A stretch of 64,000 nt of DNA from Mucilaginibacter roseus (GCF_021215455.1 NZ_JAJPWV010000006.1:186001-250000); one strand, 5' to 3'. Shown: positions 8,298-16,900, numbered from the stretch's first letter. Numbers and translations: made by a program. The notes: generated from the letters alone by a model not told the origin.

Positions 8298-9485
8298 TTA
8301 AAACACCCGGCAAAGCAATCCTTTTAAATACTCGCCTTCAGGGAATGACGAGCGTACCGGGTGATCTTCAGGCTGGCAAAACTGATGGATGAATTGTACC
8401 TGCTTGCCAGCATCAAGGGCTGCCCAGGCCAGTACCTGTTTAAAAGTTTCCAAATCCATTGCCCCCGAGCAGGAGTAGGTAGCCAGCAAGCCGCCATCAT
8501 TAAGTAGCAGCATAGCTATGCGGTTCAAATCCTTATAAGCGCGAGATGCCCGGTCTAACGCGGAGCGCGATGGGGCATACTTTGGCGGATCAAGCACGAT
8601 AACATCAAACTTCTCACCATCATCCTTAAAACGGCGTAGCTGACTGTTTACATCAGCTTTGATAGCCTGGTGCTTTGTAGTGTCAAAATTATTCAGGCGG
8701 ATGTTTTCATTCAGGGTTTCAACAGCTAAGGCCGAGCTGTCTACACTGGTAACAGAGGCGGCTTCATTTTTCAGGCTGTTTAGGGTAAAGCCACCGGTGT
8801 ACGAAAAGCAATCCAGCACCTTTTTGCCTTTGGCGTACGATGCCAGTATGCGGCGGTTATCGCGCTGGTCGCAATAAAATCCTGATTTTTGTCCTTCGGC
8901 GATGTTAATGCCATAGGTTATGCCATTTTCTTGCACTTCAACCAGCTCGGGCGGCTGGGTACCCCAAAGCAGTTTGTTTTCGGTGGCCAAACCCTCGTGC
9001 TGGCGCGATGAAGCGTCGCTCTTGTCGAATATACTTTTAGGATTGAGCAACTTTTGCAATTCATCAATAATCACCGGTAGGTTATTATCAATGCCGGATG
9101 TGAGTACCTGTACAGCCAGATGATCGGCGTATTTGTCTACGATGAGTCCCGGCAAATAGTCAGCTTCGCTAAAAATTAGCCGGCAGGTGTTGGTTTCGCC
9201 ATCGGCAAGTACATGGCGGCGGGCGCTAACAGCATCAGCAACCTTTGTGCGAAACCAGGCCTGATCAATCTGTACTTCTTCGTTCCACTCCAGTAGCCTG
9301 AGTGCCACGCGTGATTTATCGTTATAAAAACCATAGGCCATAAATAAGCCCTGGGCAGATACCAGCCGTACTACGTCGCCATTGGCAGGTTTACCTTTAA
9401 CCCGTTCCACCGCGCCCGAGAAAACCCAGGGGTGGCGTTGCAATACCGCTTTTTCTTTGCCCTTTTTTAATATAACGTCAACCAT
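8298..9485 (-). CDS. rlmI: Class I rRNA methyltransferase, RlmI-like (23S rRNA m5C)
   Basis: 395 residues. SAM-dependent methyltransferase of the RlmI/YccW family, which makes m5C1962 in 23S rRNA in E. coli. The N-terminal PUA domain begins KKGKEKAVLQRHPWVFSGAV. The central RlmI-like segment has AEGQKSGFYCDQRDNR, the SAM-binding motif is VLDCFSYTGGF, and the catalytic cleft holds VIVLDPPKYAPS with a later TYSCSG cysteine motif. All are in the usual order and the length is typical. Single gene, convergent with the TonB receptor; the 28-bp gap to crtI's end suggests possible co-transcription of crtI and rlmI. Confidence 0.9.
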   Translation of the reverse strand: MVDVILKKGKEKAVLQRHPWVFSGAVERVKGKPANGDVVRLVSAQGLFMAYGFYNDKSRVALRLLEWNEEVQIDQAWFRTKVADAVSARRHVLADGETNTCRLIFSEADYLPGLIVDKYADHLAVQVLTSGIDNNLPVIIDELQKLLNPKSIFDKSDASSRQHEGLATENKLLWGTQPPELVEVQENGITYGINIAEGQKSGFYCDQRDNRRILASYAKGKKVLDCFSYTGGFTLNSLKNEAASVTSVDSSALAVETLNENIRLNNFDTTKHQAIKADVNSQLRRFKDDGEKFDVIVLDPPKYAPSRSALDRASRAYKDLNRIAMLLLNDGGLLATYSCSGAMDLETFKQVLAWAALDAGKQVQFIHQFCQPEDHPVRSSFPEGEYLKGLLCRVF

Positions 9486-9512
9486 AAGCGCAAAGGTAGC
9501 AATTACAATGTG

Positions 9513-11006
9513 TTATGGCTGCTTAACCTCGGGCTTTATCAGCTTTTGAACTTCGGCGGCAACCACCCTGCCCGATATAATGGCTGGTGGAACTCCCGGT
9601 CCCGGTACGGTAAGCTGCCCGGTATATAACAGGTTACTGATGTGTTTTGCCCGCATAGCCGGCTTTAAAAAGGCGGTTTGGTGTAAGGTGTTGGCCAGAC
9701 CATAAGCATTGCCTTTGTAGGAGTGATAATCTGCCTTAAAATCATTCATTGCGTAGCTGCGCTTTACCATAATGGCATTGCGGATGCTTTCGCCGGTTAC
9801 GGCCTCAAAACGTTTCACCATAATGTCGAAATATTTTTCGCGCATGGCTTCGCTATCTTGCAGTCCCGGCGCCAGAGGCATTAGGAAGAATAGGTTCTCG
9901 CAGCCTTCGGGTGCTACGCTGTTATCCGTTTTTGACGGGCAAGAGGCATAAAACAACGGCTTTGACGGCCATTGCGGCTCGGTATAAATTTCGTGCGCAT
10001 GCTGATCAAAGTCCTCATCAAAGAACAGGTTATGATGCTTTACATCGCCAATTTTTTTATTCAGTCCGATATAAAACAGCAGGCTCGATGGCGACATGGT
10101 GCGGCTGTCCCAATATTTTTCCGTGTAATTCCTGAAGGGTTTTTCTATCAGTTTTTGGTCTACATGTTCGTAATCAGCGCCGGCTACAACTATATCTGCG
10201 GTAAAATTACCTTTATCAGTTTCAATAGCGGTAACCTTACCTGCGGTTACCTGCAGGTGTTTTACTTCAGTATTTAATTTAATGGTTACACCAAGTTCCT
10301 GCGCCAGGCTTACCATCGCTTTAACAATTTCGTTCATGCCGCCCATTGGGTACCAGGTGCCTAAAGCCAGGTCGGCATAGTTCATCATGCTGTACATGGC
10401 CGGGGTATTTTGTGGCGTGGCGCCTAAAAACAGCACCGGAAATTCCAGTAGTTTTATCAGTTTGGAATTATGAAAGTACTTACGTAAGTGCTTACTCATG
10501 CTGGTAAGTAATTGTATGCCCAGGCTTTTTTTGATCAGGTTGAGATCAAAATATTCGGTTATAGAATGCGAGGGCTTAAACACATACTCACCCATGCCTA
10601 CCTTGTACTTATACTCTGCCTGTTTTAAAAACTCACGCAGCTTTTCACCGCTGCCCGGTTCTATCGCCTCAAACATGGTTTCAAGTTCTGCCATAGCTGC
10701 CGGTACATCCAGCAGGTCATCCTTACCAAAATATACGCGATAGCCAGGGTCGAGCCTCTTGAGATGATAGTAATCAGAAGGCTTTTTGCCAAATTGCGCA
10801 AAAAAGTCTTCAAATACATCAGGCATCCAATACCAGCTCGGGCCCATATCAAAACGGAAGCCATGCGTTTCCCAAACCTGCGCCCGGCCGCCCGGCTGGC
10901 TGTTCTTTTCGTATATGGTTACATCATACCCCTGTTTGGCTAAAACGCAGGCCGCGCTTAAGCCCGCGAAGCCCGACCCGATAACGGCAATTTTACTTTT
11001 AAGCAT
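9513..11006 (-). CDS. crtI: Phytoene desaturase
   Basis: 497 residues from ATG 11006. A longer frame to 11078 would run back through the shared promoter and into crtB's leader, so it was rejected. FAD enzyme that desaturates phytoene stepwise to lycopene at the membrane. The N-terminal dinucleotide motif is VIGSGFAGLSAACVLAKQG with GGRAQVWETHGFRFDMGPS following; the C-terminus has the bacterial CrtI signature YTGQLTVPGPGVPPAIISG. It is divergent from crtB. A -7-like TACTTTGG (11022-11029 complement) with TTTG 21 bp upstream fits a promoter for this gene. Codons around 10474-10489 contain a palindrome shared with anmK (see findings). Confidence 0.95.
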   Translation of the reverse strand: MLKSKIAVIGSGFAGLSAACVLAKQGYDVTIYEKNSQPGGRAQVWETHGFRFDMGPSWYWMPDVFEDFFAQFGKKPSDYYHLKRLDPGYRVYFGKDDLLDVPAAMAELETMFEAIEPGSGEKLREFLKQAEYKYKVGMGEYVFKPSHSITEYFDLNLIKKSLGIQLLTSMSKHLRKYFHNSKLIKLLEFPVLFLGATPQNTPAMYSMMNYADLALGTWYPMGGMNEIVKAMVSLAQELGVTIKLNTEVKHLQVTAGKVTAIETDKGNFTADIVVAGADYEHVDQKLIEKPFRNYTEKYWDSRTMSPSSLLFYIGLNKKIGDVKHHNLFFDEDFDQHAHEIYTEPQWPSKPLFYASCPSKTDNSVAPEGCENLFFLMPLAPGLQDSEAMREKYFDIMVKRFEAVTGESIRNAIMVKRSYAMNDFKADYHSYKGNAYGLANTLHQTAFLKPAMRAKHISNLLYTGQLTVPGPGVPPAIISGRVVAAEVQKLIKPEVKQP

Positions 11007-11021
11007 GTTCACTCTAATAAC

Positions 11022-11054
11022 CCAAAGTAGGCAAATTGTTTGAGCGGTAACAAA
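11022..11054 (-). promoter_or_regulatory. Probable crtI promoter
   Basis: On the minus strand TTTG (11054-11051) is followed after 21 bp by TACTTTGG (11029-11022), one mismatch from the Bacteroidota -7 consensus, giving a start about 10 bp before the crtI ATG. The facing crtB gene has only a weak TACATTTAC (11074-11082). Confidence 0.4.
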
Positions 11055-11097
11055 CAAAATCAACTTCAATTTGTACATTTACGGTAACCCTCAAATT

Positions 11098-11934
11098 ATG
11101 ATGCAGCTTTACGACAGTACCTGTTTTGATTGTAGCCGACTGATCACCAATAATTACAGTACCTCTTTCAGCCTGGGTATTAAAGCTTTCGCACCCAAAT
11201 TCAGAGATCCTATTTATGCTATTTATGGCTTTGTGCGCTATGCCGACGAGATTGTAGATACCTTTCATGAATTTGATAAAGCCAAACTGATCGCCGCTTT
11301 CCGAGCCGATACCTTCAGAGCTATTGAAGAGCGCATCAGCCTGAATCCCGTATTACATGCCTTTCAGGTAATAGTTAATCATTATGGAATCGAAGCTGAG
11401 CTGATCGATGCTTTTTTAACATCAATGGAGATGGATCTGTATGCCAATACTTACGATGAAGAAAGTTATAAAGCGTACATCTATGGCTCGGCAGAGGTAG
11501 TGGGTTTAATGTGCCTGCGTGTATTTTGTGAGGGTAATGATGCGCAGTACCGCGCCTTGGTGCCTAATGCTTGCGCCCTCGGCTCAGCATTCCAAAAGGT
11601 AAACTTTTTGCGGGATGTTAAGGCCGATAAAGAAGAACGCGGGCGAACCTATTTCCCTAACGTGAATTTTGATAAATTTACAGAGCGCGATAAGCAGGAA
11701 ATTGAGCAGGATATACAGCGTGACTTTGATATGGCCTACGAGGGTATTAAAATGCTGCCGGTTGGCTGTAAGCTTGGGGTATACATAGCCTATACTTACT
11801 ACAAGCAATTGTTTAAGAAGATAAGTACTACATCTGTCGATCATATACTTCAAAACCGGGTGCGTGTATCAGATACCAGAAAAATAGCGTTATTTGCTCA
11901 GGCTGTGATGCAGCAGAAACTCAAAGCTATTTAA
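11098..11934 (+). CDS. crtB: Phytoene synthase
   Basis: 278 residues from ATG 11098 (MMQLYDSTCFDCSRL); an earlier ATG at 11071 overlaps a -7-like element and gives a non-family N-terminus. Condenses two geranylgeranyl diphosphates to phytoene. Both Asp-rich metal-binding motifs are visible: DEIVD in YGFVRYADEIVDTF, and FLRDVKADKEERGRTYFP. The early NNYSTSFSLGIK helix also fits the family. The stop overlaps the next start in TAATG, so the four genes crtB, unknown, cyclase and cytochrome b5-like form a tightly coupled operon divergent from crtI. Squalene synthase was considered, but the context and motif spacing favour CrtB. Confidence 0.95.
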   Translation: MMQLYDSTCFDCSRLITNNYSTSFSLGIKAFAPKFRDPIYAIYGFVRYADEIVDTFHEFDKAKLIAAFRADTFRAIEERISLNPVLHAFQVIVNHYGIEAELIDAFLTSMEMDLYANTYDEESYKAYIYGSAEVVGLMCLRVFCEGNDAQYRALVPNACALGSAFQKVNFLRDVKADKEERGRTYFPNVNFDKFTERDKQEIEQDIQRDFDMAYEGIKMLPVGCKLGVYIAYTYYKQLFKKISTTSVDHILQNRVRVSDTRKIALFAQAVMQQKLKAI

Positions 11935-12473
11935 TGAAGTTATTTGTATTAAGTTGTTTACTTTTTTTTAGCATCGGCATTAACGGAGCGCGGGCAAACG
12001 AGCATGACCCCGAAGTGATACGCAAGCAGCTATTAACGGCGCTTAAAAGCAGCAAAACTACCGACTCGCTATACAACGCGCTTGATGCCACCAAGCATAA
12101 AAACGCTTTAATTACCGGCTACATGGCCACCTTGCAGGCACTTAAAGCCATACATGCCTGGAACCCCATCTCCAAATTGAAATATCTAAACGCTTCTGAA
12201 AAAACTTATGCCGAAGCCGTAGCTGCCGATCCGCATAATATTGAGATAAGGTTTATGCGTTTTTCTGTTGAGCATAATGTGCCCGGTTTTTTAGGTTATC
12301 ATAAAAACCTTGAGAACGACCGCAAGACGATCATCGAGCAAATAAAAAAGAAAAACTACAAGGAAGAAGATACAGACCTGATACGTACCGCGGTAAAGTT
12401 CCTGATCGACTCTAAAAGGTGTACCACTGCCGAGAATGAGTATTTACATAAGCAATTAGCCGCCTTAAAGTGA
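11934..12473 (+). CDS. Unknown secreted protein in carotenoid operon
   Basis: 179 residues. It has a signal peptide (MKLFVLSCLLFFSIGINGARA, cleavage near residue 21) and then an all-helical, charged mature part with no cysteine cluster except C167. A stretch around residues 55-110 (ITGYMATLQALKAIHAWNP, LKYLNASEKTYAEAVAADP, NIEIRFMRFSVEHNVPGFL) resembles a TPR-like helical hairpin array. It starts inside the crtB stop (TAATG) and ends inside the cyclase GTG (GTGA), so translation is coupled on both sides. I know of no assigned function; position implies a role in pigment synthesis, envelope placement or regulation. Confidence 0.85.
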   Translation: MKLFVLSCLLFFSIGINGARANEHDPEVIRKQLLTALKSSKTTDSLYNALDATKHKNALITGYMATLQALKAIHAWNPISKLKYLNASEKTYAEAVAADPHNIEIRFMRFSVEHNVPGFLGYHKNLENDRKTIIEQIKKKNYKEEDTDLIRTAVKFLIDSKRCTTAENEYLHKQLAALK

Positions 12474-13150
12474 AGTACACTTACCTTATTATTAATTTTC
12501 TGACCATTTTTTTTCCGGTTGTACTCTCGTTTGACAGGCGGGTACAATTTGCCAAAAACTGGCGGCACATTTGGCCGGGCATGGCTATTACAGGTTTGGT
12601 ATTTTTGTTTTGGGATGTGCTGTTTACCATAAAAGGCGTATGGTGGTTTAGCCAGGAACGTATAATCGGCGTAAAATTTTACGGGCTGCCGTTGGAGGAG
12701 ATTTTATTTTTTTTAACCGTGCCCTTCGCCTGTATATTTATCTACGCCTGCCTTAATTATTATGTGAAATGGTCGCTTAACATCAGGCTTACGCGAATCA
12801 TATCAAACCTGTTGCTAATTCTCTCTGCCGTTTTACTGATACTTCATTACGACAGGTTATATACGGCAGTGACCTTTGGGCTACTGTTCGTAGTGATTGT
12901 TTACCTGCAATTTATAGCAAGGGCGGAGTGGTTATCGAGATTTTACATGGCTTACATAGTATCGTTACTGCCGTTTTACATTGTTAACGGTTTGCTTACG
13001 TCCATACCAGTGGTTTTATACAACGATGCCGAGAATTTAGGCTTCCGTGTGGGCACTATACCATTCGAGGATCATTTTTACTCATTAGCCTTACTGGTGA
13101 TGAATGTTGGATTTTTTGAATACTTCAAGAATCGCAACGCTAATGGATAA
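12470..13150 (+). CDS. crtY: Lycopene cyclase, fused CrtYc-CrtYd type
   Basis: 226 residues with about seven membrane helices. The gene starts with GTG at 12470 in a GTGA overlap with the preceding stop. It contains two copies of the roughly 100-residue lycopene cyclase domain that is split as CrtYc/CrtYd in actinobacteria and fused in archaea, fungi and many Bacteroidota. Each copy shows its acidic motif: GLPLEEILFF (about residues 73-82) and TIPFEDHFY (about 194-202). The expected reaction is beta-ring closure of lycopene to gamma/beta-carotene in the membrane. No hydroxylase (crtZ) or ketolase (crtW) gene follows, so end product cannot be set from this locus alone. Confidence 0.9.
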   Translation: MKYTYLIINFLTIFFPVVLSFDRRVQFAKNWRHIWPGMAITGLVFLFWDVLFTIKGVWWFSQERIIGVKFYGLPLEEILFFLTVPFACIFIYACLNYYVKWSLNIRLTRIISNLLLILSAVLLILHYDRLYTAVTFGLLFVVIVYLQFIARAEWLSRFYMAYIVSLLPFYIVNGLLTSIPVVLYNDAENLGFRVGTIPFEDHFYSLALLVMNVGFFEYFKNRNANG

Positions 13151-13388
13151 TTTGCCGCAATATACCCGCTCACAATTAGCGCTCCGTAACGGGCAGGATA
13201 AACCGCAGATATGGGTAGCTTACCAGGGAATTATTTATGATGTAACCGAAAGCCGCCTGTGGCGCAACGGCAAACACTACGAACATTGGGCCGGGCAGGA
13301 TTTAACTCAAGAACTAGCTGATGCCCCGCACACAGAAACCGTTTTTGAGAAATTTGAGAAGGTAGGGAGATTAACAGCTTCAAGCTAA
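13143..13388 (+). CDS. Small cytochrome b5-like heme-binding protein
   Basis: 81 residues from ATG 13143, which overlaps the cyclase stop by 8 bp. An in-frame ATG at 13104 lies deep inside the cyclase and was rejected. The sequence matches the short prokaryotic cytochrome b5-like/steroid-binding fold: WVAYQGIIYDVTESRLW, then NGKHYEHWAGQDLT with two His (H47/H50 region) in place of the classical HPGG, and a second helical part ending EKVGRL. No signal peptide, so cytoplasmic. As the last gene of a carotenoid operon it could pass electrons to a carotenoid-modifying oxygenase encoded elsewhere; that is inference. Confidence 0.85.
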   Translation: MDNLPQYTRSQLALRNGQDKPQIWVAYQGIIYDVTESRLWRNGKHYEHWAGQDLTQELADAPHTETVFEKFEKVGRLTASS

Positions 13389-13463
13389 GCCCCCCAGCCC
13401 CTAAAGGGGGAGCTCAAACTCGGAATTTTGAATATTAGTTCCCCCTTTAGGGGGTTAGGGGGC
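13389..13463. repeat. Imperfect inverted repeat of CCCCCTAA/TTAGGGGG type
   Basis: A left arm (13389-13412, core CCCCTAAAGGGGGA) and a right arm (13439-13463, core CCCCCTTTAGGGGG) are near-perfect reverse complements about 24 bp long around a 26-bp spacer; each arm is itself partly palindromic. It fills the gap between the convergent cytochrome b5-like and kinase genes. It looks like a dispersed REP-like element and could act as a terminator. Confidence 0.75.
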
Positions 13464-13479
13464 GAGTTAGAAAGGGAGC

Positions 13480-14394
13480 CTACAGCTCAAACTTCGACAG
13501 CTTTACAAATTGCTGTACACGTTCCGTTATTTCTTCCTGTGTAAGGTTTTTAATTCTTTCCGGGCCAAATTTCTCTACGCAGAATGATGCCAGCGCTGAG
13601 CCGTATATCAAAGCATTTTTCATGTTATTAAAGTTGATGCTGCCAACCTTAGCCAGATAACCAATAAAGCCACCCGCGAAAGTATCGCCTGCGCCGGTTG
13701 GATCAAACACCTCGGCAAGGGGTAAGGCAGGTGTAGCGAAAACAGAATCCTTATCAAACAACAAAGCACCATGTTCGCCCTTTTTAATTACAAGGTATTT
13801 AGGCCCCATGGTTAATATTTTGGCAGCAGCCTTTACCAGTGAATATTCGCCGGATAGCTGGCGTGCCTCTTCATCGTTAATGGTTAAAACGTCCACCATT
13901 TTCAGCGTATCCAGCAGGTCATCCAGGGCAATGTTCATCCAGAAGTTCATGGTGTCCATCACAATCAGCTTCGGACGTTTGGTTAAGCGTTTAATAACCG
14001 TTTGTTGCACCTGCGGGGTAAGGTTGCCCAGCATCAGATATTCGCAATCCTGGTAACTGTCTGGAATGATGGGGTCAAAGTCGGCCAATACGTTCAGGTC
14101 GGTCACCAGCGTATCGCGGGTGTTCATGTCGTTATGGTATTTGCCTGCCCAAAAAAAGGATTTTTCGCCTTTTTTAATCTGCAAGCCTTCGGTATTGATG
14201 CCGTGCGCATTAAAATCGTCTATTTCGGTTTGGTGAAAATCATCGCCAACAACGGCTACAATTTTAACTTTATCATATAAATATGAAGCCGATAAACCCG
14301 CGTAAGATGCTGAACCACCGACAATTTTATCAGTTTTACCAAAGGGGGTTTCGATAGCGTCAAACGCCACGGTGCCAATAACAACCAAACTCAT
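13480..14394 (-). CDS. PfkB-family sugar/nucleoside kinase
   Basis: 304 residues from ATG 14394; upstream in-frame Met at 14481 would reach into the tRNA promoter and was rejected. Ribokinase-like ATP-dependent kinase. The N-terminus has VIGTVAFDAIETPFGK and the glycine pair VGGSASYAGLSASYL; the C-terminal signature FDPTGAGDTFAGGFIGYL (about residues 230-247) carries the catalytic Asp and anion hole. The substrate is not clear. This Bacteroidota subgroup, with the VMDTMNFWMNIALDDLL segment, is usually annotated only as carbohydrate kinase. Single gene, divergent from tRNA-Asn. Confidence 0.88.
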   Translation of the reverse strand: MSLVVIGTVAFDAIETPFGKTDKIVGGSASYAGLSASYLYDKVKIVAVVGDDFHQTEIDDFNAHGINTEGLQIKKGEKSFFWAGKYHNDMNTRDTLVTDLNVLADFDPIIPDSYQDCEYLMLGNLTPQVQQTVIKRLTKRPKLIVMDTMNFWMNIALDDLLDTLKMVDVLTINDEEARQLSGEYSLVKAAAKILTMGPKYLVIKKGEHGALLFDKDSVFATPALPLAEVFDPTGAGDTFAGGFIGYLAKVGSINFNNMKNALIYGSALASFCVEKFGPERIKNLTQEEITERVQQFVKLSKFEL

Positions 14395-14426
14395 GTGAAA
14401 ATATTTTAAATTTTTTTTGTGCAAAT

Positions 14427-14458
14427 ATTGTGAAATTAAAGCAGAAAATATACTTTTG
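14427..14458 (+). promoter_or_regulatory. tRNA-Asn promoter
   Basis: ATTG (14427-14430), a 20-bp spacer and TACTTTTG (14451-14458), an exact match to TAnnTTTG, lie 24 bp upstream of the tRNA 5' end. Confidence 0.65.
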
Positions 14459-14481
14459 CACACCCAATCGGTAAAAAGCAT

Positions 14482-14555
14482 TCCTGAGTAGCTCAGCCGG
14501 TTAGAGCATCTGACTGTTAATCAGAGGGTCGCTGGTTCGAGCCCAGCCTCAGGAG
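14482..14555 (+). tRNA. tRNA-Asn (anticodon GTT)
   Basis: 74 nt cloverleaf. The acceptor stem TCCTGAG (14482-14488) pairs with CTCAGGA (14548-14554), discriminator G. The D-arm contains AGCTCAGCCGGTTAGAGC, the anticodon stem CTGAC.. pairs with ..AATCAG around loop CTGTTAA giving anticodon GTT, and the T-arm is GCTGGTTCGAGCCCAGC. The 3' CCA is not encoded. Confidence 0.96.
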
Positions 14556-14556
14556 C

Positions 14557-14596
14557 AAAAAAGCAAGCACGGTAAAACGGTCGCTTGCTTTTTTTT
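14557..14596. terminator. Bidirectional terminator after tRNA-Asn
   Basis: AAAAAAGCAAGC (14557-14568) pairs with GCTTGCTTTTTT (14583-14594) around a 14-nt loop, with a T-run on the plus strand and an A-run giving a U-tract on the minus strand. It serves the tRNA and the convergent monooxygenase gene. Confidence 0.8.
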
Positions 14597-14602
14597 ATGC
14601 CC

Positions 14603-15661
14603 TCACATTTTATTAATCTGATAAATTGCTGGCTTGCCGGGTGCAACATAACTGCCTTGGTTTATTTCATTCATCACTTCTGCAAAAAGCCTTGTTGATT
14701 GCAGGCGGTCCTCAATTGAAAATGTAGGCGAGGTGGTGATCAGTTCATCAACCTTGGTTTGTTTCAAAAAGTCTGTGATCTGCTCTTTCACTGTCGCCTT
14801 GGTTCCGGCAAATGAGTATTTGAGCATTTGATGTACTGCCGGGTGCCTCAAAATGTCTCTCATATCATTGGTCAATTCCGCAGGTGGCTGTAGCGCGTTG
14901 GATTTTCCGGTCAACACACCTACAAACATTTTGATCAGCGTAGTCAGCAGCCCTTCCGCCTTCTCTTCGGTGTCGGCTACAAAAACATTAACGCCCGCCA
15001 TGGTATAGGGTTTATCTAAAAACGCGGATGGCTTAAACTCCGAGCGATAAATTTCAAGCGCCTCAAGCAAATGTGTCGATGCGAAGTGGCTGGCGAAAGC
15101 GTAAGGTAATCCTTCTTTAGCAGCCAGATGCGCACTGTCGGTACTTGAGCCTAAAATATATACCGGTACATTCGTGCCTTCGGCAATAGCAGCCCTTACT
15201 TTTGAAGTTTGATTGGCTTCGTCAAAATAGTGCTGTATTTTGGCAACTTCCTGCGGGAAAGATTGGGCCGCCCGTATAAAATCTGACCGTATGGCAAGCG
15301 CGGTATCGGTGTCGGTACCCGGAGCACGCCCCAAGCCCAGGTCAATGCGGCCGGGATAAAGATGCGCCAGTGTGCCAAATTGCTCGGCAACTACAAGCGG
15401 CGAGTGGTTAGGCAGCATTACACCGCCCGAGCCTACGCGTATCTCTTTCGTGTTATCAGCAATATAGCCGATAAGTAACGTAGGGGCGCTACTGCCTATA
15501 TATGCCGAATTATGATGCTCGGCAAACCAGAAACGTTTATAACCCGTCGCCTCGGCTGCTTTAGCCAGTTCGAGCGAATTGTTTAATGTTTGCTTGATGG
15601 TATTGCCCTGTGCAACAAGTGCAAGTTCCAGTATAGAATATGCTATTTTCTGTTTTTCCAT
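14603..15661 (-). CDS. LLM-class flavin-dependent oxidoreductase
   Basis: 352 residues from ATG 15661 (MEKQKIAYSILELALVAQG); the frame upstream to 15706 gives no family sequence. TIM-barrel luciferase-like monooxygenase family using reduced FMN or F420. Visible markers are the early RFWFAEHHNSAYIGSSAPTLLI region split around residues 40-62, the GSGGVMLPNHSPLVVAEQFG segment, and DLGLGRAPGTD. Members of this MsnO8-like group are usually of unknown substrate. Single gene between tRNA-Asn and a quinone oxidoreductase. Confidence 0.9.
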   Translation of the reverse strand: MEKQKIAYSILELALVAQGNTIKQTLNNSLELAKAAEATGYKRFWFAEHHNSAYIGSSAPTLLIGYIADNTKEIRVGSGGVMLPNHSPLVVAEQFGTLAHLYPGRIDLGLGRAPGTDTDTALAIRSDFIRAAQSFPQEVAKIQHYFDEANQTSKVRAAIAEGTNVPVYILGSSTDSAHLAAKEGLPYAFASHFASTHLLEALEIYRSEFKPSAFLDKPYTMAGVNVFVADTEEKAEGLLTTLIKMFVGVLTGKSNALQPPAELTNDMRDILRHPAVHQMLKYSFAGTKATVKEQITDFLKQTKVDELITTSPTFSIEDRLQSTRLFAEVMNEINQGSYVAPGKPAIYQINKM

Positions 15662-15881
15662 TTCTTTATATTTTAAAACCTTCGGTTTTGAAAGTTCGAA
15701 AAGCAATATTTTTCAAAGTTCAGGAAAGTTCACATGCATTAACATAGTGCTTATCTATTTGAAAGTAATTTTCTTATGGGTTTAAGCCATCGCTATGTAA
15801 ATCGTCACCTTAAAAGCAAAAAGCAGCCTGAGGTATGGTTATGTACATCAGGCTGCTTTCGTTTGCCGTTAGCTGGTTATA

Positions 15882-16817
15882 TCATAAAGTCACGACCACT
15901 TTGCCAACTGTACGCCCGCTCTCAACCTGCAGGTGTGCTTTGGATATCTCGGCAAACGGAAAAGTTTGTGATACATGCGCTTTCAGAACGCCTCTTTCGA
16001 GCAGGGCAGCAATCTGCTCCATATCATCACCGTCAGACTTTACCAGGATGAAGTAACCGTTAACACCTTTCGCTTTGGCTTTTTCAGTAACAGCCTCGTT
16101 AAGGCCGGTTGGTATACTGATCACCGTGCCGCCGCGTTTTGTGACCAGTAACGATTTGTCGATAGTATCGCCGCCTACACCGTCCAAAACAAAATCAAAT
16201 TCTTCGGGATGATTAGCCCAATCGTAGTTGGTATAATCAATATGCGCGTCAGCACCTAAGCTCAAAATAAAATCTTTATTTCGTGCCGATGATGTTCCGG
16301 TAACCCGGGCACCTAAATGCCTGGCTAACTGTACGGCAAAATGACCCACACCTCCGGCAGCAGCATGTATCAATACCTTTTGCCCTGCCTGTACATGCGC
16401 GTTGTGCACCATGGCCTGGTAGGCGGTTAATGCTGCAAGCGTTGCAGCAGCTGCTTCCTGGTGCGAAATATTGGCCGGTTTTAACGCAAGCTGTGCTGCT
16501 GGGGCGGCTACATATTCGGCATAAGCTTTGCCATGGCCCGGAAAGTTAACCATCCCGAAAACCTCGTCGCCCACCTTGAATTTTTCTGAGTTTGATTCGG
16601 TAACCGTGCCGGATATGTCCCAGCCTAATATGAGCGGACTTTGATCCTTAATGCGGCCATAAACGCCCTTGCCGGCGCGACTTTTTGTATCAACCGGGTT
16701 AATGCTGATGGCTTTTACTTTTACCAGCACTTCGCCAGATAAGATGGTTGGAGTTTCGATATCACGAAGCTGCAGTTCGCTAACTTCGCCCGGGTTGTTT
16801 AAAATAAATGCTTTCAT
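15882..16817 (-). CDS. Zinc-independent alcohol dehydrogenase-like NADP oxidoreductase
   Basis: 311 residues from ATG 16817; an ATG two codons upstream (16823) is equally possible. MDR superfamily, quinone-reductase (zeta-crystallin) branch. The GroES-like N-terminal domain includes VLVKVKAISINPVDTKSR and LGWDISGTV; the Rossmann motif is IHAAAGGVGHFAVQLA, where AAxGGVG is the NADP-binding glycine loop, and LDGVGG follows. No zinc-ligand Cys set is present. It is divergent from an AraC regulator with an 83-bp gap, so that regulator is a good candidate to control it. Confidence 0.9.
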   Translation of the reverse strand: MKAFILNNPGEVSELQLRDIETPTILSGEVLVKVKAISINPVDTKSRAGKGVYGRIKDQSPLILGWDISGTVTESNSEKFKVGDEVFGMVNFPGHGKAYAEYVAAPAAQLALKPANISHQEAAAATLAALTAYQAMVHNAHVQAGQKVLIHAAAGGVGHFAVQLARHLGARVTGTSSARNKDFILSLGADAHIDYTNYDWANHPEEFDFVLDGVGGDTIDKSLLVTKRGGTVISIPTGLNEAVTEKAKAKGVNGYFILVKSDGDDMEQIAALLERGVLKAHVSQTFPFAEISKAHLQVESGRTVGKVVVTL

Positions 16818-16850
16818 AATCATCTGTATTTTTATAAAGCAAAAATATAC

Positions 16851-16882
16851 TTGTTAGTAACACTTTATTTGGTATAAATTTG
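16851..16882 (+). promoter_or_regulatory. Promoter of the AraC-family gene
   Basis: TTG (16851-16853), 21 bp, then TAAATTTG (16875-16882), an exact -7 match. Because this element would fall inside a gene starting at 16880, the ATG at 16901 is taken as the true start. On the opposite strand TATTTTTG (16847-16840) may serve the oxidoreductase gene. Confidence 0.55.
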
Positions 16883-16900
16883 CTAAAAACTGGTATAATT

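Noticed and set aside
11007..11078. Longer CrtI start
   Set aside because: The extension has no similarity to CrtI, and the -7/-33 elements lie inside it.
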